Below, piece by piece: positions 44,258 to 52,213 of a stretch of DNA of 64,000 bases. The stretch is taken from NCBI RefSeq assembly GCF_006542685.1, contig NZ_AP019736.1, positions 1,274,001 to 1,338,000 on the forward strand, written 5' to 3'. Below the pieces are notes generated by a model that made no database searches, was not told where the DNA came from, and saw only the letters and a program-made list of their open reading frames with translations. Each line of letters starts with the position of its first letter. The first letter of the stretch is position 1. Made by a program: the position numbers and the translations under genes. The DNA comes from Alistipes dispar. Its GTDB lineage: Bacteria > Bacteroidota > Bacteroidia > Bacteroidales > Rikenellaceae.

Positions 44258-45235
44258 ATGACTTACCTCGAAAATGCGAAACAGTACACCGGTTCGGAGC
44301 TCGAAACCGTATTCTTCCGCCCGATGCTGACCGGCGAATCGGCCCGGGAACTGGGCGTGCGCGTCCTCTACAACATGCCCACGCCCACGCACGTACAGCT
44401 TTGGGACGGACAGCGCAACATCCTGCAAAAATACACCGCGGCCGGCTGGTCGGGCGGTGCGGCGGCCGCCAAGTTCGAGAAGACGATCGACCTGCGGCGC
44501 GTGAAGGCCGAGATGAGCTTCTCGGCGGCCGACTACTTCTCGATGGTCTGCGAGAAGATCGCCTCCGTCACGAACGTCCACCTGGAGGACCTCACGGGAA
44601 CCGAGCTCGAGAAGGCCGAAACGGCGCTCTTCCGGCAGGCGCTCGCCGAGAACCTCCGCGCGACGATGTGGGTCGGCGACACCTCGGCCGAGACGGGCTA
44701 CAACACCTTCGACGGATTCCTGAAGCTCATCGGGGAACTGGTCGCGGAGGAGAGCGTCTATCACAACACCTATCAGGACGCGGACCTCGCGTCGGCGGAG
44801 AAGATCGTCGAGTTCTTCGACGAGCTGTGGACCAACGCCGACACGCGCACGCAGGACCTCAAGGCCGACGGACAGCTGGCCTACTTCCTCACCTCGGACC
44901 TCTGCCACCTCTACGAGAAGTACCTCGACGCGAAGGGTGCGGACGCCGCCTACGCCGATGCGGTGAACGGCCGTCCGATGCTCTCCTACCACGGCATCCC
45001 GGTCATCGACGTCCGGCTGGGCGGCTACCTCGCCCCGACGTCGTTCGACAAGTCGTTCTGCATGCTCACCGACCGCCGCAACCTCGTGCTGGCGGTCAAT
45101 ACGGCCGACATGCCCGGCAACGAGGTCCGCATGTGGTACAACCCCGACGAGATGGAGAACCGCCAGCGCGCCGTCTTCATGGCCGGCTGCGCGATCCTCG
45201 ACGAGAGCCTCGTCACGTACCTCCACAAACAGTAA
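44258..45235 (+). CDS. Major capsid protein (HK97-like), phage-type cassette
   Basis: 325 residues beginning MTYLENAKQYTGSELETVFF. The sequence has features expected of an HK97-type capsid: an N-terminal arm, an internal region VKAEMSFSAADYFSMVCEKI, LFRQALAENLRATMWVGDTS (spine helix and following strand) and GIPVIDVRLGGYLAPTSF. The C-terminal RQRAVFMAGCAILDESLVTY lies on a strand and short helix. It has no large delta-domain propeptide, so scaffolding may come from the protease's long tail. The call relies mainly on position between protease and portal. An encapsulin is less likely because a portal is present. Confidence 0.68.
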   Translation: MTYLENAKQYTGSELETVFFRPMLTGESARELGVRVLYNMPTPTHVQLWDGQRNILQKYTAAGWSGGAAAAKFEKTIDLRRVKAEMSFSAADYFSMVCEKIASVTNVHLEDLTGTELEKAETALFRQALAENLRATMWVGDTSAETGYNTFDGFLKLIGELVAEESVYHNTYQDADLASAEKIVEFFDELWTNADTRTQDLKADGQLAYFLTSDLCHLYEKYLDAKGADAAYADAVNGRPMLSYHGIPVIDVRLGGYLAPTSFDKSFCMLTDRRNLVLAVNTADMPGNEVRMWYNPDEMENRQRAVFMAGCAILDESLVTYLHKQ

Positions 45236-45301
45236 TTCCCCCGGCCGGACCGCCTGCGGCGATCGTCCGCGGGCGGGCGGCCCGAACCGAAGACACGACA
45301 C

Positions 45302-46528
45302 ATGAGCAAAGCGAAAAAAATCAGACCGGCCGTCGGCGTGATCGACCGCACGGACCCCTGCATGCCGCCTGCCGCGGCGCGCGTCGAAAGCGACGAGTTC
45401 TGGCGCTGGGGCGACGACAACCTCTTTCCGGCGGCGCTGGCGACGATGGCCCGCCGCTCGACGACCCACCGCCGTATCGTCAATGACAAGGCCGACTACA
45501 TCTCGGGCAAGGGATTCGTCTGCGACGAGGCGGCCCAGCCGCAACTGGCGGCCTTCGTCCGGCACGCGAACGGCGACGGGGAGAGCCTGCGGCAGGTGCT
45601 CAACAAGCTGGCGTTCGACAAGGCGCTGTTCGGCAACGCCTTCCTCGAAGCGGTGACGGACGCCGGGCACTCGTTCCTCTCGCTCTACCACCAGGACGCC
45701 ACGCGCTGCCGCGTGGCCCGCGACTCGCGGCACGTTCTGCTGCACCACGACTGGAGCGCCTTCCGCACATCCGAGGCGCGGCGGCTGCCGCTCTACCCGC
45801 TCTTCGAGGAGCAGCCGGACGGCACGCTGCGCACGATGGTCCACTACAAGGACTACGAACCGGCGTTCGAGCACTACGGCGTTCCGCCCTATATCGCCGG
45901 GCTGAACGTCTCGGCGATCGCCTACAAGACCGACCGCTGGAACATCTCGCGGCTCGACAACTCGTTCCAGCTCTCGGGCGTCATGCTGCTCGACTCGTCG
46001 GCCGCGAGCGAGGCCGACGCCGAGCGCATCGTGCGGCTGGCCGAGAGACGGTTCGCCGGGAACCCGGGGCAGGTGATGTTCGTCATCCGCGAAGGCGGCG
46101 AGGAGGACAACTCGCGCTTCATCCCGATCGCCTCGCAGAACGAAGGCGACTGGCAGGCCCTCCACGAACAGGCGACGGCGGACATCGTCGTGGCGCACTC
46201 GTGGTTCCGGACGCTGAGCGGACTGGATTACAGCTCGGGATTCAGCGCCGAACGCATCCTCCACGAATACGAGGTGGCGCTGAACACCGTGATCCTCGCC
46301 GAACAGGCCGAACTGACCGAACCGATCCGCGCGCTCGCCGCGGAAACGCTCGGGGCCGACGTCTCCTCGCTCGAGATCGTAAACCGGCCGCCGACCCGGT
46401 CGAAACCCATCTACATGAAGGTCTGGGAAGCCCGCAAGGCCGACGGTCTGGACTACGATCCGGACGACCCGAAGCAGCAGGCGTTCCTCTCCGAAATCAC
46501 GAAGTACAACATCCGGAGCATCGACTGA
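45302..46528 (+). CDS. Phage portal protein
   Basis: 408 residues. EFWRWGDDNLFPAALATMAR and RIVNDKADYISGKGFVCDE form the N-terminal clip and wing of the PBSX/HK97-like portal family. DKALFGNAFLEAVTDAGHSF gives the typical (F/Y)GNAF(L/I)E signature, and LYHQDATRCRVARD matches its usual companion. AGLNVSAIAYKTDRWNISRL and SWFRTLSGLDYSSGFSAERI lie in the crown and stem. Portals form the dodecameric DNA entry ring and normally need a terminase, but none is encoded nearby. The portal follows the capsid gene here; in most phages it precedes the protease. Confidence 0.8.
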   Translation: MSKAKKIRPAVGVIDRTDPCMPPAAARVESDEFWRWGDDNLFPAALATMARRSTTHRRIVNDKADYISGKGFVCDEAAQPQLAAFVRHANGDGESLRQVLNKLAFDKALFGNAFLEAVTDAGHSFLSLYHQDATRCRVARDSRHVLLHHDWSAFRTSEARRLPLYPLFEEQPDGTLRTMVHYKDYEPAFEHYGVPPYIAGLNVSAIAYKTDRWNISRLDNSFQLSGVMLLDSSAASEADAERIVRLAERRFAGNPGQVMFVIREGGEEDNSRFIPIASQNEGDWQALHEQATADIVVAHSWFRTLSGLDYSSGFSAERILHEYEVALNTVILAEQAELTEPIRALAAETLGADVSSLEIVNRPPTRSKPIYMKVWEARKADGLDYDPDDPKQQAFLSEITKYNIRSID

Positions 46529-46642
46529 CCGGATGCGTCCGCCGCGGCCGGGCCCCATCGCCCGCAACGTCATGAGGACCGATCCGCCCGGCCGGGGTCG
46601 GCAGGAGGCATCCGGGAAGAAGGTCTCCGACATCTCCCGAAG

Positions 46643-46676
46643 CCGTTCCGGAGCGCACGCGAAGCCTCCGGAACGG
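46643..46676 (+). repeat. 11-bp perfect hairpin before the connector gene
   Basis: CCGTTCCGGAG (46643-46653) and CTCCGGAACGG (46666-46676) with a 12-nt loop. It sits in the 173-nt spacer after the portal gene. Like the hairpin before the capsid gene, it lacks a downstream T-run. Confidence 0.65.
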
Positions 46677-46701
46677 TACGCACACCAAAAAACACGATTC
46701 C

Positions 46702-47175
46702 ATGAAGACACTCGTCACACCCCTTCAGGCGCTCCGGCTCGCCTTTCCGGAAGGCGAAGCGCTGCCGCCCGGAACCGTCGCCGAAGCGGACATAGCCGCC
46801 GCGGAACGGCGGTATATCGTCCCGGTCATCGGCCACGCGCTCCACGCACGGCTGCTCGAAGGCGCCTACGAAACGTTCCGCACCGACTATCTGGCCGCAC
46901 CGACGGCCCTTTTCACCCGTCTCCAGCTCCAGCCCCGGCTGGACATACGCACCGGACAATGCGGCACGACGGCCCCGAAATCGTCGTGGACCCAGCCCGC
47001 CGGCGACGACGCCCTGCGCCGGCGGCAGCGGGCGCTGCGCACCGAGGCCCGGACGCTGCTGCGCCGCGCGGCGGAGCACCTCGACGCGCACCGCACCGAA
47101 TTTCCGGAATACGACCCGACGGAGAACATACTCAAACGCTGCTCGACCGATGGAGGCTTTGTACAGATGCGTTAG
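46702..47175 (+). CDS. Head-tail connector-like protein
   Basis: 157 residues, largely helical. ADIAAAERRYIVPVIGHALH resembles the first helices of a family of Bacteroidetes phage connector proteins (gp6-like / DUF6712-like, from memory). The C-terminal helix is RTEARTLLRRAAEHLDAHRT. The size and its place just after the portal fit an adaptor that closes the portal. It overlaps the holin gene by 26 nt. Confidence 0.55.
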   Translation: MKTLVTPLQALRLAFPEGEALPPGTVAEADIAAAERRYIVPVIGHALHARLLEGAYETFRTDYLAAPTALFTRLQLQPRLDIRTGQCGTTAPKSSWTQPAGDDALRRRQRALRTEARTLLRRAAEHLDAHRTEFPEYDPTENILKRCSTDGGFVQMR

Positions 47176-47572
47176 CGGCCTCGCGGCCGGAGCCGCCGCC
47201 CTCTTCGCCCCGATCGGTCCGATGGCGGCCACGACGGCGGCCTTCATCGGCATCGACTTCCTGACGGGCGTGGCGGCCGACCGTGCGGCGGCCCGCCGCG
47301 AAGGGCGCACCTGGTATTTCGAGAGCCGCGAGGCGTGGCGCACGGTGCTCAAGCTCGCGCTGGCGCTGACGGCGATCGCCATGGCATGGCTCATCGACCG
47401 CTGCGTGCTCGGCTTCACGCGGCTCGACACGGCACGGCTCTTCGCCGGCTTCATCTGCGGCGTGGAGATGTGGTCGTTCCTCGAAAACGCCGCGCAGCTC
47501 TCCGACGCCCCGCTGTTTCGCCGGCTGCGCCGCTACGCCCGCCGCCGCATCGGAAAGGAGGCCGGACGATGA
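47150..47572 (+). CDS. Phage holin
   Basis: 140 residues with two to three membrane segments: LAAGAAALFAPIGPMAATTAAFIGIDFL (about 10-38), VLKLALALTAIAMAWLIDRC (about 66-85) and a weaker third (LFAGFICGVEMWSFLEN). IDFLTGVAADRAAARREGR is typical of the phage holin family found in Bacteroidetes prophages. The C-terminus is basic (RRLRRYARRRIGK). It is coupled by ATGA to the lysin gene. It would permeabilise the inner membrane for the lysin. Confidence 0.78.
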   Translation: MEALYRCVSGLAAGAAALFAPIGPMAATTAAFIGIDFLTGVAADRAAARREGRTWYFESREAWRTVLKLALALTAIAMAWLIDRCVLGFTRLDTARLFAGFICGVEMWSFLENAAQLSDAPLFRRLRRYARRRIGKEAGR

Positions 47573-47970
47573 GCCGGGGGCTGGAAAACCGCAACCCGGG
47601 CAACATCCGGCAGTCGCGCGTGCGTTACAAGGGCGAGGTGCACCCTTCGCGCGATCCGGAGTTCAAGCAGTTCGAATCGCCGGCATGGGGCTACCGGGCC
47701 ATTTTCGTACTGCTCGACACCTACCGGCGGCGACACGGGCTGCGGAGCCTCCGGGAGATGATTTCGCGCTGGGCTCCGCCGTCGGAGAACCGCACCGAAG
47801 CCTATATCCGCGCCGTGGCGGACGACACGGGAATCGACCCCGACGAACCGATCGACACGCGCGACCGGAAGATGATGGTTCCCGTCGCGGCATCCATCTC
47901 GCGCGTGGAGAACGGCATCGCGGCCGACCGCCGCCAGGTCGAACGCGGCTGGGAGCTGTTCGCGGAGTGA
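47569..47970 (+). CDS. Phage lysin-like protein (structural protein P5 type)
   Basis: 133 residues beginning MSRGLENRNPGNIRQSRVRY, the RGxRNxNPGNIR start shared by phage P5-type structural or muramidase-like proteins. EFKQFESPAWGYRAIFVLLD and ISRWAPPSENRTEAYIRAVA are the other family blocks. The protein is probably a peptidoglycan-active lysin that works with the holin. The catalytic residue is not certain. It is the last gene of the cassette; 257 nt follow before comEC. Confidence 0.72.
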   Translation: MSRGLENRNPGNIRQSRVRYKGEVHPSRDPEFKQFESPAWGYRAIFVLLDTYRRRHGLRSLREMISRWAPPSENRTEAYIRAVADDTGIDPDEPIDTRDRKMMVPVAASISRVENGIAADRRQVERGWELFAE

Positions 47971-48179
47971 CCTCCGCCCGAAGGGAGCGGAACCGGCAAA
48001 CAGGTCCGGCGGCGAACCCCGGCAGCCGAAAGACGGACCGACGGACACGGCGCCCGGAAGGAGGGGAAAACAGCCGGACAGAGGCCGCCGGAACGGACGG
48101 AGCGCCGCCGTCGGAGCCGACGGGCGGAAAAGACCGGAACGAACGCTTCCGCAGCCGGAAAACCCGGACCGGGCGGGGG

Positions 48180-48213
48180 ATTTGCATCCGAATTCGCTAT
48201 ATTTGCATCCGAA
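48180..48213 (+). repeat. 13-bp direct repeats at the comEC promoter
   Basis: ATTTGCATCCGAA occurs at 48180-48192 and again at 48201-48213, exactly 21 bp apart (two helical turns). The second copy contains the end of the TATATTTG promoter box. Confidence 0.65.
48198..48205 (+). promoter_or_regulatory. Promoter -7 element of comEC operon
   Basis: TATATTTG is an exact TAnnTTTG match. Transcription would start near 48212, about 16 nt before the ATG at 48228. Confidence 0.55.
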
Positions 48214-48227
48214 CAGACTATCCGCAC

Positions 48228-49706
48228 ATGTCGATCCGGCAGCTACTCGCACGGCTCGACCGGATGCCGATGCTGAAAATCCTCGTCCCCTTCGCGGCGG
48301 GCATCGCGCTGGCCGACCGTTTCACACTGCCCCTGTGGTTCGCCGCAGGGGCTTTCGTGCTGACGGGGCTCACGGCCCTGCTGCTGCGCTCCTCCGCGGC
48401 GCTGGCGGGGATGCTCCTCACGGCGGGATTCGCCGCGGCGCAGCTCCGGGCGGCCGAACCGGCCGTGCCGCGGGGCGTACGCACTGCCTTCGAGGTCGCG
48501 GTGGAGGGAATCCCCGCCGACCGGGGCCGCTACGTCGCGGCCGAAGCGGTCGTCGCGCTCTGGCGGGACCCCGCGACGGGGCGCTGGCATCCGTCGGGCG
48601 ACCGGGTGATGCTCTACGCCGATTCGCTCACTCCGCTGACGGCCGGAGAGCGGTTCGTGTGCCGCGGCGAGGTGCGGCCCTTCCGGGGCGGGGCGGAGAG
48701 CTACCGCCGCCTGATGCGGCGGCGGGGATTCGCCGGAACGCTCTCCGTCTCCGGACGCACGCTGCTCGAACGGCTGCCCGGACACACCGGAAAGCTCCAC
48801 CACCGCGCGGCGGAGCGGCTGGCCCGGCTTCCGCTCGGAGGGGATGCGGGAGCCGTGGTGCGGGCCATGGCGGCGGGAGACCGGAGCGGCATCACGCCGG
48901 AGCTGCGCACGGCCTACTCGCGCAGCGGGCTGTCGCACCTGCTGGCCGTATCGGGACTCCACACGGGCATCGTCTTCGCGCTCGTCAATCTCGCGCTGTG
49001 GTGGCTGCCGCTTCTCAGGCGGGGACACCTCGTGCGCAACGTGCTGGCGGCGGGGGCCGTGTGGCTGTTCGTCGCGGCGGCGGGAGCCCCGCCGAGCGCC
49101 GTGCGGGCCGCCGTCATGTGTACGGTCCTGCAGACCGCCCTGGCGTCGGCATCGGAGTACGTCGCACTCAATGCGCTCGCCGCGGCGGCTTTCGGGATGC
49201 TGCTCTGGCAGCCGGCCTGGCTGGGGGACATCAGCTTCCGGCTCTCGTTCCTCGCCGTGGCGGGCATACTCGCCTGGGGCGTGCCGCTCTGCCGCCGCTG
49301 CCGGACGCGCTGCCGGGCGGCGAACGCCGCGATCGACGCCTACCTGATCGGCCTCGCGGCCGCCGTCGCCACGACGCCCCTCGTCTCGCACACCTTCGGA
49401 ACGGTTCCGCTGGCCGGGCTGCTCGTCAATCCCGCGGCCATCGCACTGGCGACGGCCGTAGTCTTCGGCGGGGCGCTGTGGATGCTCCTGCCCGCCGGAC
49501 CGCTCGCCCCGGCCTTCGCCCTGGTCACGGGCACGGCGGCCGAAGGGATCAACGCGCTGGCCCGCCTCACGGCCTCGCTGCCGGGAGGCGCGGCCGAATA
49601 TGCGCTCGGAGGGACGCAGACCGCGATCCTCTACCTCCTCTTCGCGCTCGCCACCCTCGCGGCATGGAGCGCGGAACCGAAAAAAAGCGTACATTTGCCG
49701 ACATGA
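48228..49706 (+). CDS. ComEC/Rec2-family protein, short form
   Basis: 492 residues. The N-terminal part is a DUF4131-like region with membrane segments (LKILVPFAAGIALAD; LPLWFAAGAFVLTGL) and a beta-rich domain (about 85-190). The Competence domain follows, with RSGLSHLLAVSGLHTGIVFA, the hallmark SGLH segment, and APPSAVRAAVMCTVLQ. About eight more membrane helices run to the end. Full-length ComEC proteins usually continue with a metallo-beta-lactamase-like nuclease domain; here the protein stops after the membrane part. The role in DNA uptake is therefore uncertain. The start at 48228 follows the promoter box. The stop overlaps the next gene by 4 nt. Confidence 0.88.
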   Translation: MSIRQLLARLDRMPMLKILVPFAAGIALADRFTLPLWFAAGAFVLTGLTALLLRSSAALAGMLLTAGFAAAQLRAAEPAVPRGVRTAFEVAVEGIPADRGRYVAAEAVVALWRDPATGRWHPSGDRVMLYADSLTPLTAGERFVCRGEVRPFRGGAESYRRLMRRRGFAGTLSVSGRTLLERLPGHTGKLHHRAAERLARLPLGGDAGAVVRAMAAGDRSGITPELRTAYSRSGLSHLLAVSGLHTGIVFALVNLALWWLPLLRRGHLVRNVLAAGAVWLFVAAAGAPPSAVRAAVMCTVLQTALASASEYVALNALAAAAFGMLLWQPAWLGDISFRLSFLAVAGILAWGVPLCRRCRTRCRAANAAIDAYLIGLAAAVATTPLVSHTFGTVPLAGLLVNPAAIALATAVVFGGALWMLLPAGPLAPAFALVTGTAAEGINALARLTASLPGGAAEYALGGTQTAILYLLFALATLAAWSAEPKKSVHLPT

Positions 49707-50851
49707 TAACCCCCGAAGAATACGCCCTGCTCCGCACCGACGAGGTGCGCGAAGCGATCGCCCGGGCCCGCGGACGCGACCCGCTGGAGGTGGCGACGGA
49801 CCGCCGCGTGCCCCACGCCCGTCTGGTCGCCACGCAGGTCAAATACCTCGCGCGGGCCGAACGGAAACTCCCCTCGTACGCCGCGGCGCAGTGCATCCTG
49901 CCGCCGCGGGCCTTCGAGCAGGCGTCGAGCGAGGCGTGCGCGGCGCACAAACGCATCGCGGGCGACAGCGTGCTGGACCTCACCTGCGGACTGGGCGCGG
50001 ACGCGCTCTTCCTGAGCCGCCGCTTCCGCCGCGTGGTGACGCTCGAGCGCGACGCCACGCTCGCCCGCATCGCCGCGGAGAACTTCGCACGGCTCGGCGC
50101 CGGAAACATCGAGGTCGTCTGCTCTTCGGCCGAGGAGTACCTCACGCAGGAGGGGCTGCGCTTCGACTGGATCTACGCCGACCCCGACCGCCGTTCGGCG
50201 GAAGGCCGCAGGCAGGTGCGGCTGGAGGCGTGCTCGCCCGACATCCTCGCGCTCGGACCGCTCATCGGCCGGGCGTCGGAGCGGCTGTGCGTGAAGAACT
50301 CCCCGCTCTTCGACACGGACGAGGCGCTGCGGCTCTTTCCCCGCAGCCGCGTGGAGGCCGTCTCGGTCGGCGGCGAGTGCAAGGAGGTGGTGATCTACGC
50401 CGACGGCGCGGGACCGCTGCTCACCGCCTCGGCCATCGGGCTGGGCGAGTTCTCGGCCCGGCCCGGCGAGCGTGCCGGAGAGCCGCCCGCGACGTTCGGC
50501 GCGGCGCGCTACCGCTGGCTCGTCATTCCCGACGTGGCCTTGCAGAAGACCCGCCTCGTACGGCTGCACCTCGCGGGCCGCGCCGACTGCTGGAGCGAGA
50601 ACGGCTACGGATTCGCCGCCGAACGCCCCGAGGGCGTGCTGGGCCGCATCCTCGAAATCGACCGCATCGAGCCGTACGACCCTGCACGGCTGAAGCGCGA
50701 GCTGAAGGGACGCGGCGCGGAGATTCTCAAGCGCGACTTCCCGCTCCGGCCCGAGGAACTGTACCGCCGGCTGGGGCTGCATCCGGGCGGAGAGGTGCGG
50801 CTGGCCTTCACGAAAACGGGGAACGATTTTTGGGCGATCCGCCTAAAATAG
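49703..50851 (+). CDS. Class I SAM-dependent methyltransferase with THUMP-like C-terminus
   Basis: 382 residues. The Rossmann core shows VLDLTCGLGADALFLSRRF (motif I), VVTLERDATLARIAAENFAR (motif II acidic residue) and FDWIYADPDRRSAEGRRQV (DPPR-like motif IV). The C-terminal half is a THUMP-like domain with GEVRLAFTKTGNDFWAIRL. Similar proteins are common in Bacteroidetes, and their target (probably RNA) is not known. It is coupled to comEC by ATGA. Confidence 0.87.
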   Translation: MITPEEYALLRTDEVREAIARARGRDPLEVATDRRVPHARLVATQVKYLARAERKLPSYAAAQCILPPRAFEQASSEACAAHKRIAGDSVLDLTCGLGADALFLSRRFRRVVTLERDATLARIAAENFARLGAGNIEVVCSSAEEYLTQEGLRFDWIYADPDRRSAEGRRQVRLEACSPDILALGPLIGRASERLCVKNSPLFDTDEALRLFPRSRVEAVSVGGECKEVVIYADGAGPLLTASAIGLGEFSARPGERAGEPPATFGAARYRWLVIPDVALQKTRLVRLHLAGRADCWSENGYGFAAERPEGVLGRILEIDRIEPYDPARLKRELKGRGAEILKRDFPLRPEELYRRLGLHPGGEVRLAFTKTGNDFWAIRLK

Positions 50852-50860
50852 CTATCTTTG
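50827..50860 (+). promoter_or_regulatory. Promoter of the yihY-like operon
   Basis: TTTTTG at 50827-50832, a 20-nt spacer and TATCTTTG at 50853-50860. It overlaps the 3' end of the methyltransferase gene. Transcription would start near 50867, about 18 nt before the ATG at 50885. Confidence 0.55.
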
Positions 50861-50884
50861 TTCGACCGTCACGACGCCGTTCCC

Positions 50885-52213
50885 ATGAAAATCAGCGACA
50901 TTCCGACATACTTCACCGACACGATCTTCCGGCGCGACGCCAGCGAATGGCGCAACCCCGTCGTGCGGTGGCTCGTGCAGCAGTACAAGCTGCTCTTCTA
51001 CACGGCGAGGGGGTTGCAGGAGCACGGGACGCTCGTGCGCAGCGCAGCGCTGACCTTCTATACGCTCATGTCGCTCGTGCCGATCGCCGCCGTAGTGTTC
51101 GCCGTGGTCAAGGGCTTCGGCCTGGCGGACGGACTGGTGGAGAACCTCTACGCGCTCTTCCCGCAGAACCCCGAGATCGTGCGCTACATCGTCGATTTCG
51201 CCGAGAACGCCCTCGGCCGCACGCAGGGCGGCGTGGTGGCCGCCGTGGCTCTCGTGATGCTCTTCTGGGCCGTGATCCGCGTCTTCGGGTCGATCGAGAG
51301 CGCCTTCAACAACATCTGGGAAGTGAAGGTCGAGCGCGGCATCACGCGCCAATGGACCGACTACATCGCCGTGGTGATGATCGTCCCGGTGCTCTGGATC
51401 GTGGCCAACGCCATGACCAACTACGCCGAACGGCTGCTGGGATTCGACGACAGTTGGTACTTCGGCCTGCTGTCGCATCTGGCGTCGATGGTGGTCATCT
51501 GGGGCATGTTCACGCTGCTCTATCTGGTGATCCCCAACGCGAAGGTCCGCGTCGGCAGCGCCCTGATGGCCGGAATCGTCGCGGGCACGATCTTCCTCCT
51601 GTTCCAGTGGGGCTACGTTTACCTCCAGCGGTGGATGACCTCCTACAACGCCATCTACGGCAGCTTCGCCGCGCTGCCGCTCTTCCTCATCTGGTTACAG
51701 ACCTCGTGGGAGATCCTCCTCTTCGGCGGCGAACTGTCGTTCGCCTACCAGAACGTCGAACGGTTCGACGAGGAGCGCGAGTCGCTGCTCGTGAGCTACG
51801 ACCAGCGGCGCAAAATCCTGCTCGCGGCCATGCTGATCGTCGTGCGGCATTTCCGCGACCACGGCGGGGCGATGCCCGCAGAGCGGATCCGGCGGCGGCT
51901 GAACCTCCCCACGCGCATCGTGAACGACGTGCTGTTCCAGCTCGTGCAGGCCGGGCAACTGATCGCCGTGCGCAGCGGCGACGGGGAGCGCGAAGTGGGC
52001 TACACGCCGGCATACGACATCGCCTCGATGACGATTTACAGCATCCTGGAGGCGGTGGAACGGAGCGGACAGACCTCCTTCGACCTGGCGGCGACGCCCG
52101 AACTGGCGCATATCGACCGCGAGCTGGACGGACTCAAGGAGGCGGCCCGCAACGCCGAGGACAACGTAACGCTCACCGACCTGATGAAGGACGCCGACAC
52201 GAAACAGCCATGA
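50885..52213 (+). CDS. YihY/virulence factor BrkB-family membrane protein
   Basis: 442 residues with about six membrane segments between residues 45 and 290. RSAALTFYTLMSLVPIAAVV is the family's first helix. TRQWTDYIAVVMIVPVLWIV and WMTSYNAIYGSFAALPLFLI are further family blocks. The last 130 residues are a cytoplasmic winged-helix-like domain (MPAERIRRRLNLPTRIVNDV). The frame is open to a TTG at 50858, but that codon lies inside the promoter box, so the ATG is preferred. The function is unknown. Confidence 0.88.
   Translation: MKISDIPTYFTDTIFRRDASEWRNPVVRWLVQQYKLLFYTARGLQEHGTLVRSAALTFYTLMSLVPIAAVVFAVVKGFGLADGLVENLYALFPQNPEIVRYIVDFAENALGRTQGGVVAAVALVMLFWAVIRVFGSIESAFNNIWEVKVERGITRQWTDYIAVVMIVPVLWIVANAMTNYAERLLGFDDSWYFGLLSHLASMVVIWGMFTLLYLVIPNAKVRVGSALMAGIVAGTIFLLFQWGYVYLQRWMTSYNAIYGSFAALPLFLIWLQTSWEILLFGGELSFAYQNVERFDEERESLLVSYDQRRKILLAAMLIVVRHFRDHGGAMPAERIRRRLNLPTRIVNDVLFQLVQAGQLIAVRSGDGEREVGYTPAYDIASMTIYSILEAVERSGQTSFDLAATPELAHIDRELDGLKEAARNAEDNVTLTDLMKDADTKQP

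Noticed and set aside
44258..45235. Capsid gene as an encapsulin nanocompartment
   Set aside because: A portal, a head protease, a holin and a lysin are adjacent, which fits a phage-type particle; there is no cargo enzyme with a targeting tail.
43565..46711. Reverse open frame of about 1050 codons under the capsid cassette
   Set aside because: Shadow of protease, capsid and portal genes; its translation has no domain and an Arg/Pro-rich end.
39183..48227. Integration by a tyrosine integrase with att repeats
   Set aside because: No integrase, no tRNA and no matching direct repeats were seen at the cassette edges. XerD at 25 kb has housekeeping features and is far away.
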